Below, in pieces: positions 7,099 through 16,511 of a stretch of 64,000 nucleotides of DNA; the first letter of the stretch is position 1, and each line of letters begins with the position of its first letter. A program made the position numbers and the translations under genes. The notes under the pieces are model-generated. The model was not told the DNA's origin. It was given only the letters and a program-made list of their open reading frames with translations, and did not search any database. The DNA is taken from the NCBI RefSeq assembly GCF_000296775.1, contig NZ_AJLE01000003.1, forward strand, positions 124,001-188,000, written 5' to 3'. Source of the stretch: Sulfurovum sp. AR (GTDB lineage: Bacteria; Campylobacterota; Campylobacteria; Campylobacterales; Sulfurovaceae).

Positions 7099-9930
7099 AT
7101 GAAATATGAAATCAAGTCTAAAGCGGATAAAAGGGCTCAAGCTCTCTTAAAAGTCATAAGTGAACTTCTTACAGAGATACATCCGCATCATCTTCCTTCT
7201 GAGTCTATTTCACTTGATAGTCGTTTTGAAGAAGAGCTTGGACTGGACAGTCTTTCACGGGTTGAACTCATCGCAAGAGTTGAAAAGGAGTTCAAACTTT
7301 CATTACCGGAACGTAGCTACTCCGAAGCAGAAACACCACGGGACCTTTTGCGTATGCTGCTTGGGGCACAAGAAGCATATGCTATCCTTCAAGATTCGGG
7401 AATTGCTTCAATAACACTGGATGAAACAGAAGGTACACCTTTTGAAGCACAAACCCTCGTAGATGTACTGAATTGGCATGTAGCACAGCATCCGGATCGT
7501 CCCCATATCAAGTTCTACCAGGATGATGGACAAGGCGATGTCATCACGTATGCTCAGCTGGAAAAAGGTGCCAAAAATACCGCAATACTGTTGCAACAAC
7601 ATAGATTAGAACCTGGTCAGCCGATCGCAATTATGTTACCCAGCAGTCCGGATTACTTTTTCATCTTTTTTGGTATACTGATGGCCGGTGGCATACCTGT
7701 TCCCATCTATCCACCTGCACGCCCTTCACAGCTTGAAGACCACATCCGAAGACATGCACGTATACTGGATAATTGCCGTGCAAGCATCCTCATTACCGTA
7801 CCTGAAGCCAAGCATGTTGCAAAACTTCTAAAATCGCTGGTCCCTAACCTTCAGCATATCATATCAACTACAGATTTGAAAGACTCCTCTTCAAGTACAA
7901 TGCTGCCAAGCATACATGAACAGGATATCGCATTTATACAATACACATCAGGAAGTACCGGAAACCCGAAAGGCGTAGTACTGACACATGCCAACCTTCT
8001 TAACAATATTAGGGCCATGGGGAAAGTTGTCAAAGCAGGGCCCAAAGATGTTTTTGTCAGTTGGCTTCCACTTTATCATGATATGGGCCTTATTGGTGCC
8101 TGGCTTGGCAGCCTCTACTATGCTGCATTTTTTGTAGTCATGTCACCATTGGATTTTTTGGCCAGACCCGAACGCTGGCTATGGGCGATCCACCGCTATC
8201 GGGGTACACTCTCTGCCTCACCTAACTTCGGATACGAGTACAGTATGCATCGCATAAAAGATACCGATCTGACGGGGTTGGATCTTAGTTCATGGCGTGC
8301 TGCATTCAACGGGGCAGAAGCAGTCAGTCCTGAAACAGTAGAAGAGTTCAATAAACGATTTGCACCATTTGGATTTAACAAAGATGCGATGATGCCTGTT
8401 TACGGCCTTGCAGAGTCTTCCGTCGGTTTGGCATTTCCACCACTCGGACGTGGCGTACATATCGACCATATAGACCGCACTACTTTTACCCGTACAGGAA
8501 GTGCCTTAAATACCGTACAGGATGACAGTAATGTTTTAAAATTTGTCAGTTGTGGGTTGCCTCTTCCTGGACACCAGCTCAGAATCGTAGATGATACCGG
8601 ACATGAACTGCCCGAACGTCAAGAAGGACGTTTGGAGTTTCGGGGTCCCTCTTCTACCAGTGGCTACTACCGTGATGTTCAAAAAACACAAACCCTTTTT
8701 GATGGAGAGTGGCTCGATACAGGCGATCTGGCCTATATTGCCGACGGAGAACTTTATGTAACTGGACGTATCAAGGACATTATTATACGCGCCGGACGCA
8801 ATATCTATCCGGATGAACTGGAAAAGATGGTAGGAGATATACCAAATATCCGAAAAGGCTGTGTGGCTGTATTTGCCAGTATGGATCCAAAGAGACAGAC
8901 AGAAAAACTGGTCATTTTAGCTGAAACACGAAGTGAAGACCCCAATGAACACCAAAGATTGCGCAACGACATCAATACACTATCGATCGATCTGACCGGA
9001 ATACCGCCTGATGAAGTTGTCTTTGCACCTCCCGGGAGCGTTCTAAAAACTTCAAGCGGGAAGATCAGACGTTCTGCAAGCCGTGAACGCTATGAAAAAG
9101 GAATGATCACTAAAAAGCCCCAAAATGTAGTATGGCAGGTAGTCAGACTTGCCCTTAGCGGTATCAAACCCCAATTACGACGTATAAAACACTATATTGG
9201 AAGCCTTTTCTTTGCTCTATATAGTTGCTCCGTCTTTGCTTTGGTCACACCGGTCGCATGGCTCTCTATGATACTCTTGCCAAAGTTTTCCATGCGATGG
9301 AGTATGTTACAGGTCTGTACAAAATTTCTAGCCTATGCAACTGCCACGCCGCTCAGAGTGAATGGTGTCGAAAACCTTCCACCTGCAGGAACATCTTGCG
9401 TCTTGGTCGCCAATCACGCCAGTCTTCTTGATGGAGCTGCTCTCATAGCAGCACTGCCACGTCATTTTCGATTTATTGCCAAGTCCGAGTTCACTAAAGA
9501 CTTTTATACCCGTCTGCCACTGGAAAAGATCCATACGGAGTTTGTCGAACGATTTGAGACCACTAAAAGTGTTCAAGATACAGAACATCTTCGTACCGTG
9601 CTGGAATCGGGTCATGCCTTGTTCTTTTTCCCTGAGGGGACTTTCAGCCGTGTTCCCGGACTTATGCCGTTTCGGCTGGGTGCATTCAGCATTGCAGCTG
9701 GGGCAAATGTACCGGTCATTCCCATATCGATCAGAGGTACACGATCGATACTTCGGGATACATCCTGGTTCCCTCATCACAGTCCGGTTCACATAGAGAT
9801 CGGTAAACCTATCGATCCTGAGAAGATCAGATCCAAAGCAGAGGTAAAAGAGTGGGATGTAGCTATAGAGCTGCGCGACCAAAGCCGCGAATTTATTTTA
9901 CGGCACTGTGGTGAACCGGATCTTTCATAG
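7099..9930 (+). CDS. Trifunctional fusion: acyl carrier domain + fatty-acyl-AMP ligase + PlsC-type acyltransferase
   Basis: About 943 residues. An N-terminal carrier domain (roughly 1-80) carries the phosphopantetheine serine in GLDSLSRVEL. An adenylation domain follows (roughly 100-680) with YTSGSTGNPKG, YGLAESSVG, DTGDLAYI, GRIKDIIIRAGRNIYP and a terminal KTSSGKIRR lysine; its opening resembles fatty-acyl-AMP ligases. Then come a hydrophobic segment and a PlsC domain with NHASLLDG (HX4D), FPEGTFS and IPISIRGT. The design suggests that a free fatty acid is activated, loaded on the built-in carrier and passed to a lysophospholipid or similar acceptor at the membrane (inference). The start is uncertain: ATGs at 7060, 7090 and 7099 are all weak; 7099 has GAAAAG at fair spacing. 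Confidence 0.88.
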   Translation: MKYEIKSKADKRAQALLKVISELLTEIHPHHLPSESISLDSRFEEELGLDSLSRVELIARVEKEFKLSLPERSYSEAETPRDLLRMLLGAQEAYAILQDSGIASITLDETEGTPFEAQTLVDVLNWHVAQHPDRPHIKFYQDDGQGDVITYAQLEKGAKNTAILLQQHRLEPGQPIAIMLPSSPDYFFIFFGILMAGGIPVPIYPPARPSQLEDHIRRHARILDNCRASILITVPEAKHVAKLLKSLVPNLQHIISTTDLKDSSSSTMLPSIHEQDIAFIQYTSGSTGNPKGVVLTHANLLNNIRAMGKVVKAGPKDVFVSWLPLYHDMGLIGAWLGSLYYAAFFVVMSPLDFLARPERWLWAIHRYRGTLSASPNFGYEYSMHRIKDTDLTGLDLSSWRAAFNGAEAVSPETVEEFNKRFAPFGFNKDAMMPVYGLAESSVGLAFPPLGRGVHIDHIDRTTFTRTGSALNTVQDDSNVLKFVSCGLPLPGHQLRIVDDTGHELPERQEGRLEFRGPSSTSGYYRDVQKTQTLFDGEWLDTGDLAYIADGELYVTGRIKDIIIRAGRNIYPDELEKMVGDIPNIRKGCVAVFASMDPKRQTEKLVILAETRSEDPNEHQRLRNDINTLSIDLTGIPPDEVVFAPPGSVLKTSSGKIRRSASRERYEKGMITKKPQNVVWQVVRLALSGIKPQLRRIKHYIGSLFFALYSCSVFALVTPVAWLSMILLPKFSMRWSMLQVCTKFLAYATATPLRVNGVENLPPAGTSCVLVANHASLLDGAALIAALPRHFRFIAKSEFTKDFYTRLPLEKIHTEFVERFETTKSVQDTEHLRTVLESGHALFFFPEGTFSRVPGLMPFRLGAFSIAAGANVPVIPISIRGTRSILRDTSWFPHHSPVHIEIGKPIDPEKIRSKAEVKEWDVAIELRDQSREFILRHCGEPDLS

Positions 9931-9946
9931 ATGTCATGCAGCGCTC

Positions 9947-11626
9947 TTAGAGCCCTGTATTTTTTTTCATCTCCCTCTCACGCAGCAGACGACGCATCAA
10001 TTTACCCATGACATTTTTAGGTAACGCGTCTACAAATTCGACCGATGATGGGACCTTGAACCGTGCAAGCTTTTTTCTAAGGTATTCGATGATCTCATAT
10101 GCTTCAGCCGCTTCACCCTCTTTTAGAACTATAAATGCCTTTATCTCTTCGCCTTTGTACTCATGAGGTATACCCACAACCGCTGCATCTTCGACTTTAG
10201 GGTGCGTGCAGCACACCTTTTCCACTTCTGTAGGTGATACGTTCAACCCTTTAACAATGATGATATCCTTTTTCCTGTCAACCACATAAAAATAACCCTC
10301 TTCATCCATTTTTACAATATCACCTGTATGGAGCCACCCCTCTCTTATCGCTTCATTTGTCATTTCAGGCTGCATCCAGTACCCCTTCATCAACTGCGGA
10401 CCCTTTATGATAAGCTCCCCCTCTTTTCCGACCTCTATCTCATCTTTTCCGTTTTCAATATCAACGATCCTACACTCTGTATCTGGCATGGGCACACCGA
10501 TGGAGTTTGGTTTATTTGGGGCATTCATCGGATTGGCATGTGTCACAGGAGATGCTTCTGAAAGCCCATACCCTTCAACCAATTTTGAACCTGTCACTTC
10601 CACAAACCTCTTTTGGACACTTTCTATCAGCGGTGCACCTCCGCAGATACATGCCCTTACCGAGCTTAGATCATATTTTGCCACACTCTTATAGCTACCC
10701 AATGCTGCATACATCGTAGGTACACCCGGCATGATCGTGATTTTCTCTTTTTCCATCGTTTTAAGAATATAAGACAAGTCTCTGGGATTAGGGGTCAATA
10801 TCAGCGTGCCCGCACAGCTCATCGTATAACTAAGACAGGCTGTCATACCGAAGCTGTGAAAGAAAGGAAGCCACCCCAACACACGCTCCTGACCTTCAAC
10901 TGTATCAGTCACCCATGCCCTGCACTGAAGTGCATTGACGACTAGATTATAGTGGCTTAGCATCACACCCTTAGGTGTTCCTGTTGTTCCACTGGTGTAC
11001 TGCAGTAGCGCAATATCTTCAGGATCAATCCCTATATCAGGTTTTTTATCATTGCTTTGGTGCATCAACTTCTCCAACCAATGATCTGTATCATCTATGC
11101 GCACCCTATCCTCTTTCTCTTTTAAAAGCGTAAAGAGGATCTTGGTGAGGAAGGGGAAGTAGTCTTTGACATTGGTAACAATGATGTTTTTAAGCATTGT
11201 TTCCTCTTTGATCTGTTGGATGATCGGATAAAAACGACTCATAACGATCACAGTTTTGGCACCAGAGTCATTAAGCTCAAATGCCACTTCTGCAGACTTA
11301 AAAAGGGGATTTATCGGAACAGCGATCGCTCCTATCTTTAAAATACTATATAACATAATAATAAATTGGGGTGTATTGGCAAGATAAAGTGCCACACGAT
11401 CACCTTTTTGAACACCCAGGTCTGTAAGAGCATTTGCAGCTTTATTTACCAGTCTATCCAGCTTGCTATAAGAGATATCATTTCCCAGGTAGGAGAGAGC
11501 CCTATTGTGGGGATATTTGGAAGCTGACTCTTCCAAAAAAGTAAAAAGTGGTACTTTAGGGTATTTTAGAGTGGCCGGTACACCCTGATCATATTGTTTT
11601 AACCAAATCTTTTCATCATATATCAT
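9947..11626 (-). CDS. Long-chain fatty acid-CoA ligase (AMP-dependent synthetase)
   Basis: 559 residues, typical for FadD-like enzymes that make acyl-CoA from fatty acid, ATP and CoA at the membrane. Motifs: YTSGTTGTPKGVMLSH near 210, YGLSEASP near 355, HTGDIVKMDEEGYFYVVDRKKD near 440, and a C-terminal LPKNVMGKLMRR with the catalytic lysine. The start has GGAGAG upstream. It converges with the acyl-AMP ligase fusion, their stops only 16 bases apart, so the two fatty-acid-activating genes face each other. Chain-length preference is not readable from sequence. Confidence 0.9.
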   Translation of the reverse strand: MIYDEKIWLKQYDQGVPATLKYPKVPLFTFLEESASKYPHNRALSYLGNDISYSKLDRLVNKAANALTDLGVQKGDRVALYLANTPQFIIMLYSILKIGAIAVPINPLFKSAEVAFELNDSGAKTVIVMSRFYPIIQQIKEETMLKNIIVTNVKDYFPFLTKILFTLLKEKEDRVRIDDTDHWLEKLMHQSNDKKPDIGIDPEDIALLQYTSGTTGTPKGVMLSHYNLVVNALQCRAWVTDTVEGQERVLGWLPFFHSFGMTACLSYTMSCAGTLILTPNPRDLSYILKTMEKEKITIMPGVPTMYAALGSYKSVAKYDLSSVRACICGGAPLIESVQKRFVEVTGSKLVEGYGLSEASPVTHANPMNAPNKPNSIGVPMPDTECRIVDIENGKDEIEVGKEGELIIKGPQLMKGYWMQPEMTNEAIREGWLHTGDIVKMDEEGYFYVVDRKKDIIIVKGLNVSPTEVEKVCCTHPKVEDAAVVGIPHEYKGEEIKAFIVLKEGEAAEAYEIIEYLRKKLARFKVPSSVEFVDALPKNVMGKLMRRLLREREMKKNTGL

Positions 11627-11882
11627 CTATCTCTCCTTTTTGATCGGAGAAGATGTTCCAAAGAAAAGTACAAGAATAGAAGTAAAAAAAGAATGATCGT
11701 TCCATCCACATAACCTCATTTTTTAGTGGCTGTCATATAAAGTCGCTTTTACTCATCATAACTAATCAGAAGAAAAAAAGTCAAGTACGACTTGGAACTT
11801 TTATACGGGTAAAATGTTAACGGTAGGAAAAAAACAAAGAGAAGACTCCTATTTCCTGATTCCATGAAAAATCAAAACTATT

Positions 11883-12449
11883 TCAAACTTTTTCTCTACT
11901 ATTAAAATAAGGCTTTATGATCCAAACTAAAAAAATAATGATCAATACAAGTGCTATAAATTGTTCGATCTTTTCAATTTTTCCAAAAAGGTGTTCTGCT
12001 CCTGTACCCAATATGTATCCTAATAAAATTCCTGACACACTCCATACTATGATACCAAGTGTATTAAAAAGAGTAAATTTTTTATGAAGATACCTATAAG
12101 TACCCAGTGTTGCAGGAAATAGTATCGCACCACTATAAATAAATCGCCCACTGAAGGCTAGCCAGCTTCCCCGTTTTTTTACAGAATGTTCAAGCTTTTT
12201 TATTCTTTGTTGCAGTAATGGAAACTTCTTTAGTATATTTTGACCATAATATCTACCTACAAAGTACCAAAACTGATCGCCTATAAGTGCTCCGAATATA
12301 GCCACAGGTATGGTCTCTTCTAAAGATAACATCCCAAGATAACACAATATCCCAGAGACAATGATCATAATGGTTCCTTCAGTCATCATACCAAAAAACA
12401 CAATCCATAAACCATATTGTGAAACAAGTGATGTAAATTCTTCCAACAT
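11883..12449 (-). CDS. DedA family (VTT domain) membrane protein
   Basis: 188 residues with four to five hydrophobic segments. Family landmarks are present: the N-terminal GLWIVFFGMMTEGTIMIIVSG re-entrant region with an acidic residue, GDQFWYFVGRYYG, and SGRFIYSGAILFPATLGTYRY, the DedA arginine motif. DedA proteins act in lipid (undecaprenyl-phosphate or phospholipid) flipping and membrane homeostasis. Single gene on the minus strand; the 256 bases between it and the acyl-CoA ligase start hold no gene. Confidence 0.85.
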   Translation of the reverse strand: MLEEFTSLVSQYGLWIVFFGMMTEGTIMIIVSGILCYLGMLSLEETIPVAIFGALIGDQFWYFVGRYYGQNILKKFPLLQQRIKKLEHSVKKRGSWLAFSGRFIYSGAILFPATLGTYRYLHKKFTLFNTLGIIVWSVSGILLGYILGTGAEHLFGKIEKIEQFIALVLIIIFLVWIIKPYFNSREKV

Positions 12450-12507
12450 ACTTTTTATCCTTATTTTATCATTATACTTAATTGTAGAGAGTAATAAAAT
12501 ATAACCT

Positions 12508-12700
12508 TATAATACATGCATAATTTGGCTATTTTCATAAGGTTAGTTTGTCTAATTGATTTAGGGATAATTTGGAGCATATTGATTTTTATTGATGAAT
12601 CAATATAATACATGCATAATTTGGCTATTTTCATAAGGTTAGTTTGTCTAATTGATTTAGGGATAATTTGGAGCATATTGATTTTTATTGATGAATCAAT
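12508..12700. repeat. Perfect 96-bp tandem duplication (two copies)
   Basis: The segment 12508-12603 is repeated without any mismatch at 12604-12699; the match breaks at 12701. The unit ends with TTGATGAATCAA-type A/T-rich sequence. Since 96 is a multiple of 3, a frame on the minus strand repeats the same 32 residues, but I see no support for a gene. Exact identity means a recent event. Confidence 0.95.
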
Positions 12701-12793
12701 GTGAATGGTGAGGGATTGGAACTATTGGAACCCCGTTATCCTTCATACCTTATGTGTCTTATCAATATTCTTCTCTCTGTGTCACTACGATTA

Positions 12794-14011
12794 CTAAAAA
12801 CGCTTCAAAACTCCCAACAAGTACTCGATATCTTTTTCTGTATGATTGGCAGAAACCTGAAACCTTATCTCCTCGTCACCCTTTGGAACTACTGGAAAGT
12901 TAAGGCCTGTGGCAAGAATACCATGCTTAAAAAGATGCTTCACAAGTCTGGAAGTCTTTTCGGTGTCTCTTATCATAAGAGGGATAATAGGATGCTCCCC
13001 TGGTATGGTCTCATAACCAAGATCCTTTAGCCCCTCTTTAAGATGCCGTGTGAGTCTGCGAAGCTTTTCGAGTAACTTCAGCCCCTGGGTGCTGTCGAGG
13101 ATATCAAGAGATTTAATGGCCGCTGCGGATTCAGAGGGAGTAATAGGATTTGAAAAAATGTAAAAGGGAGCTGTCTCTCTTAGGTAATCTATGACGGTTT
13201 CACTGGAAACCACATAGCCACCATTGACGCCGAGTGCCTTTCCAAGGGTTGCAATGTGGATATCCACTTTTGTACCTGTCACCTCCTCTGTACCCCGACC
13301 GGTTTTACCGAAAGCTCCCACACCGTGTGAGTCATCGACTACCGTAATGATCCCCTCTTCAAACTTTTCTTCATATCTTTTGCAGATTGCAACAATCTCA
13401 TTAAGGGGTGCATGGTCTCCCCGCATACTGAAGATACCGTCGGTAACGACGATCATTCGTCTGTATTTACCCAAGTATCTCTTGATTGCACCTTCAAGAT
13501 CTTCCATATCAAGGTGCCTGTATACCGTCTTTTCAGTGGGGTGTGCCAGCCGGATAGCATTGATGATACAGTTGTGGTTCAGTTCATCACTGATGACAAC
13601 CGTTTCTTCTGTAATAAGCTGTGGGAGGACACCCATAACGGCCGAATAGGCGGCACTGAAGATCATGGCCGCTTCTCTACCGCAGAAGGTAGCCAGTTTC
13701 TTTTCGAGTATCACATGCGGCGCAAAGGTACCGCTGATAAACCGGACGGCACCCGGCCCGGTTCCAAATAACTGGGATGCATCCTCCTCTGCTTCAATGA
13801 CATCTTTATCTGTTGAGAGGCCCAGGTAACTGTTAGAATTCATCTGCAAGAAGGGCTTATCTCCATTCCCTCTAAGGGTAACCCTCGGTCCGAAACCATC
13901 TTCGGCTTCCATGATCCCGGTAATGATCTTTTCATGCCGTTTACTGACACCCTTTGCATCTATGGATTCCAACTGTTGCTTTAAAGGAATTTCAAGCTTT
14001 TCAAGTGACAT
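12794..14011 (-). CDS. kbl: 2-amino-3-ketobutyrate CoA ligase / alpha-oxoamine synthase
   Basis: 405 residues of the PLP-dependent alpha-oxoamine synthase family. Features: NSNSYLGL near 55, the GAVRFISGTF loop near 90, VVDDSHGVGAFGKTGRGT near 225 (PLP-ring Asp and His) and TLGKALGVNGGY near 255 with the Schiff-base lysine. The same fold also serves biotin and haem synthesis (BioF, HemA). The threonine assignment rests on the partner gene directly upstream, an epimerase-type threonine dehydrogenase whose end overlaps this start by 11 bases. Together they turn threonine into glycine plus acetyl-CoA in the cytoplasm. Confidence 0.88.
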   Translation of the reverse strand: MSLEKLEIPLKQQLESIDAKGVSKRHEKIITGIMEAEDGFGPRVTLRGNGDKPFLQMNSNSYLGLSTDKDVIEAEEDASQLFGTGPGAVRFISGTFAPHVILEKKLATFCGREAAMIFSAAYSAVMGVLPQLITEETVVISDELNHNCIINAIRLAHPTEKTVYRHLDMEDLEGAIKRYLGKYRRMIVVTDGIFSMRGDHAPLNEIVAICKRYEEKFEEGIITVVDDSHGVGAFGKTGRGTEEVTGTKVDIHIATLGKALGVNGGYVVSSETVIDYLRETAPFYIFSNPITPSESAAAIKSLDILDSTQGLKLLEKLRRLTRHLKEGLKDLGYETIPGEHPIIPLMIRDTEKTSRLVKHLFKHGILATGLNFPVVPKGDEEIRFQVSANHTEKDIEYLLGVLKRF

Positions 14012-14960
14012 GGGAACCCTCCTTTCTCAACTGTTCGATCATATCTTTTGTCATCGATCCGATATCATATGCCGGCTGCCAGCACCATTCGGCTCTTGCA
14101 GCGCTGTCATCCATTTTACGAGGCCAGCTGTCGGCGATTGCCTGCCTTAGTGGGTCTACTTCATAGGTCATGCTGAAATGGGGCAGCTCTTTTTTTATAG
14201 TAGCATATAATTGCTCCGGCGTAAAACTCATGGCTGTAATATTGTAAGCATTACGGTGAGTTAGCATCCTCCCATCCGACTCCATAAGTTCCACGACCGC
14301 CCGAATGGCATCGGGCATGTACATCATGTCCAGACGGGTTCCCTCTTTCAAAAAGCATCGGTAGGGTTCATTTTTTACAGCAGCATAGAAGATCTCAACG
14401 GCATAATCGGTTGTTCCTCCGCCCGGCGGTGTTTTATAGGAGATCAAACCGGGGAATCGAACCCCGCGGATATCCATATCATACTTTTTAACGTAATAGT
14501 CGCAAAGCAGTTCACCCGCCACTTTTGTAATACCATACAGTGTATTGGGACGCTGGATAGTCACCTGAGGGGTATTGTCCGGTGGTGTGGATGGTCCGAA
14601 GGCCCCGATGGAACTGGGGAAAAAGAGCGCGCAGTGATGATGACGGGCAACTTCCAGAACCGTCTGGAGCCCATTCATATTGACATCCCATGCAAGCTGG
14701 GGATTCTCTTCCGCTCTTGCCGAAAGAAGCGCTGCAAGATGGTAGATGATATCAATGCTGTACTTTTTTACAAGCGCTGTGATGGCTTCGGAATCTGTCG
14801 TCTCTATGATCTCATAAGGACCGGAATCAATAAATACATCGTCCGGCTTCCTACTGTGTCCCGCAGCAACTACATTGTCTCTTCCATATTTATCTCTAAG
14901 TACAGGGACGAGCTCAGAGCCGAGCTGACCTGTTGCACCGGTGACTAATATCCTTTTCAT
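14001..14960 (-). CDS. L-threonine 3-dehydrogenase, NAD-dependent epimerase (SDR) type
   Basis: 319 residues of the extended short-chain dehydrogenase family. VTGATGQLGSELVP at the N-terminus binds NAD; YHLAALLSARAEENPQLAWDVN near 75, SSIGAFGP near 120 and YGITKVAGE near 145 (YxxxK catalytic pair) follow. RFPGLISYKTPPGGGTTDYAVEIFY near 170 is the segment I know as diagnostic for SDR-type threonine dehydrogenase. It oxidises threonine to 2-amino-3-ketobutyrate for the overlapping downstream kbl gene; the 11-base overlap suggests translational coupling. Both genes look richer in G+C than the surroundings. Confidence 0.9.
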   Translation of the reverse strand: MKRILVTGATGQLGSELVPVLRDKYGRDNVVAAGHSRKPDDVFIDSGPYEIIETTDSEAITALVKKYSIDIIYHLAALLSARAEENPQLAWDVNMNGLQTVLEVARHHHCALFFPSSIGAFGPSTPPDNTPQVTIQRPNTLYGITKVAGELLCDYYVKKYDMDIRGVRFPGLISYKTPPGGGTTDYAVEIFYAAVKNEPYRCFLKEGTRLDMMYMPDAIRAVVELMESDGRMLTHRNAYNITAMSFTPEQLYATIKKELPHFSMTYEVDPLRQAIADSWPRKMDDSAARAEWCWQPAYDIGSMTKDMIEQLRKEGSHVT

Positions 14961-15226
14961 CTTTTATCCTCTTGAATCATAATATTTTTTGCCCTGTCAA
15001 CCTGGAAGGATTCAGCAAGCCATATCTCTTGTTAAGGTCTAACCTTCTTACTTATTGTAGCATCATTCTAGTGAACCAATAGGAAACATTACATACAGGT
15101 TTTCAGACTCTGCCAAATGACTATACAGTCGATATTTTTTCATGACGACACAATCATACTGATCATTGTCTTTACTTCGTTCTATGAATTGTCGTATAAT
15201 TAAAAAGTAATATGAAGAGGGTTAAC

Positions 15227-15955
15227 ATGAAAAAGATTATGATATTAAGCGGTGCCGGTCTCTCTGCCGAAAGTGGCATCCATACCTTTAGGGATCATGA
15301 TGGTCTTTGGGAAAATCACGATGTCATGAAAGTCTGCTCTACGCAAGGGTGGATTGAAGATCACAAATATGTTACCCGTTTTTACAATGAAAGAAGACGT
15401 GATCTTAAATTTAAAGAGCCTAATCCTGCGCATAAGGTGCTAGCCCAACTTGAATATGACTATCGTGGTAGAATCATCCACCTCACCCAAAATATAGATA
15501 ACCTTATGGAGAAAGCGGGTGCCAAAGATGTGATCCACCTTCACGGTACACTCACTGATCTACGATGTGAAGCTTGTACAGAAACATTTAATGTTGGTTA
15601 TGCACCTCAAGAGGGCAATGAGCATTGTCCGCATTGTGGCAATACAAGGGTCCGACATAATGTTGTTATGTTTGGCGAAGCTGCACCAGAGTACAGCCAC
15701 ATCCAAGAGGCTATCCGGCATAGTACTCTTTTCATCGCTATTGGTACCAGCGGCACTGTGATCGACATTGTTCCCATTGCAAAAGAGTTTAAACACTCAA
15801 TTCTCATTGATCCCAAACGTCAGGAGACTGCAAATAAATTTGCCCCTCATACATACATAGATGAGTACTTTGAGCATTTTATTCAGAAAAAAGCGGGTGA
15901 AGCAATGGATGAGATGATGGCTATTATCAAAGATCATATGGATAATCGATTATAA
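15227..15955 (+). CDS. cobB: NAD-dependent protein deacylase, sirtuin (Sir2/CobB)
   Basis: 242 residues. Signatures: ILSGAGLSAESGIHTFRDHDGLW at the N-terminus (NAD site), HLTQNIDNLMEKAG near 95 (catalytic region), HLHGTL near 110, a zinc ribbon C-x2-C...C-x2-C (CEAC and CPHC), then NVVMFGEAAPEY and a GTSGTV NAD-ribose loop. Sirtuins remove acetyl, succinyl and related groups from lysines using NAD. I prefer the ATG at 15227 (AGAGGG six bases upstream) over the one at 15212. It is isolated between the Tdh gene, divergent from it, and an att-like repeat just 4 bases past its stop. Confidence 0.93.
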   Translation: MKKIMILSGAGLSAESGIHTFRDHDGLWENHDVMKVCSTQGWIEDHKYVTRFYNERRRDLKFKEPNPAHKVLAQLEYDYRGRIIHLTQNIDNLMEKAGAKDVIHLHGTLTDLRCEACTETFNVGYAPQEGNEHCPHCGNTRVRHNVVMFGEAAPEYSHIQEAIRHSTLFIAIGTSGTVIDIVPIAKEFKHSILIDPKRQETANKFAPHTYIDEYFEHFIQKKAGEAMDEMMAIIKDHMDNRL

Positions 15956-15959
15956 TTTA

Positions 15960-16006
15960 TGGCGGACAGAGTGAGATTCAAACACTAGGTTAAATGCCTT
16001 AAAATA
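15960..16006 (-). repeat. att-like tRNA-Ser 3'-end repeat, copy A (partial)
   Basis: TGGCGGACAGAGTGAGATTC followed by AAACACTAGGTTAAATGCC. On the minus strand it ends as a tRNA 3' end with CCA. It matches copy D (28186) over about 45 bases and then diverges. It lies 4 bases after the sirtuin stop codon. Confidence 0.6.
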
Positions 16007-16130
16007 TAATGACTTTACATTTTCTTCAATCTGATAAAAGAGTATATTGTTAAATCTTATTTATTCATACTTATTTCACACTTTTGTTTTATCATTGCCT
16101 TATCTTTAAATAGAGAAAGGAAATAATAAT

Positions 16131-16265
16131 ATGAAAAAAATTATGATAGCATTACTTTTTGTAGCAGGTTTGGCATCGGTAGCTTCAGCACATCACATGG
16201 CAGCGTATGATGATGCAGGTATCTATATTCCAGAAACATCACCTCACTTAGATATGGTATTTTAA
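16131..16265 (+). CDS. 44-residue secreted small protein
   Basis: MKKIMIALLFVAGLASVASA is a near-ideal signal peptide (Lys, hydrophobic core, ASA cleavage). It is followed by a mature peptide of only 24 residues starting HHMAAYDDAG, rich in His, Asp and Pro. GAAAGGA lies about 8 bases upstream and a strong stem-loop follows 48 bases past the stop (16313). Clean promoter-gene-terminator spacing argues that it is real despite its size. No family recognised; a metal-binding (HH, Asp) periplasmic peptide is one guess. Confidence 0.65.
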   Translation: MKKIMIALLFVAGLASVASAHHMAAYDDAGIYIPETSPHLDMVF

Positions 16266-16312
16266 TTATCTCTGACTCCTTCCATTTTCGGGATAATAAC
16301 CTGACCTTAAAA

Positions 16313-16332
16313 CATGCCCTCTTCTGGGCATG
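16313..16332 (+). terminator. Rho-independent-type stem-loop after the small secreted protein
   Basis: CATGCCC, a 6-base loop, and GGGCATG form a perfect 7-bp G+C-rich stem, followed by a short T-containing stretch. It can end transcription of the 44-residue protein gene. Confidence 0.7.
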
Positions 16333-16511
16333 ACTTCTTATAAGCTATAAAACTTTCTATTTTCATCTTACTACTTTTCATTGATATAAACGACTAAAAT
16401 TCATTACATCTAAAGAGCGATCTCTCTGTAATATAATTCTAATAATATTATGTTAATATATAATTTATATTTATACAATTCAATGAAGTACTATTACTAA
16501 AAAGGATTCTC

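Noticed and set aside
9328-9882. 184-codon minus-strand frame
   Set aside because: Shadow of the acyltransferase part of the fusion gene, which has clear family motifs on the + strand.
12461-12676. 71-codon minus-strand frame with an internally repeated peptide
   Set aside because: The repeat is only the consequence of the 96-bp tandem duplication; no ribosome site or family.
13224-13649. 141-codon + strand frame
   Set aside because: Antisense of the alpha-oxoamine synthase gene; composition without domain pattern.
15102-15119. Further end fragment of the att-like repeat (CAGACTCTGCCAAATGA)
   Set aside because: A match of about 17 bases to the right end of copy D, too short to call a repeat copy by itself.
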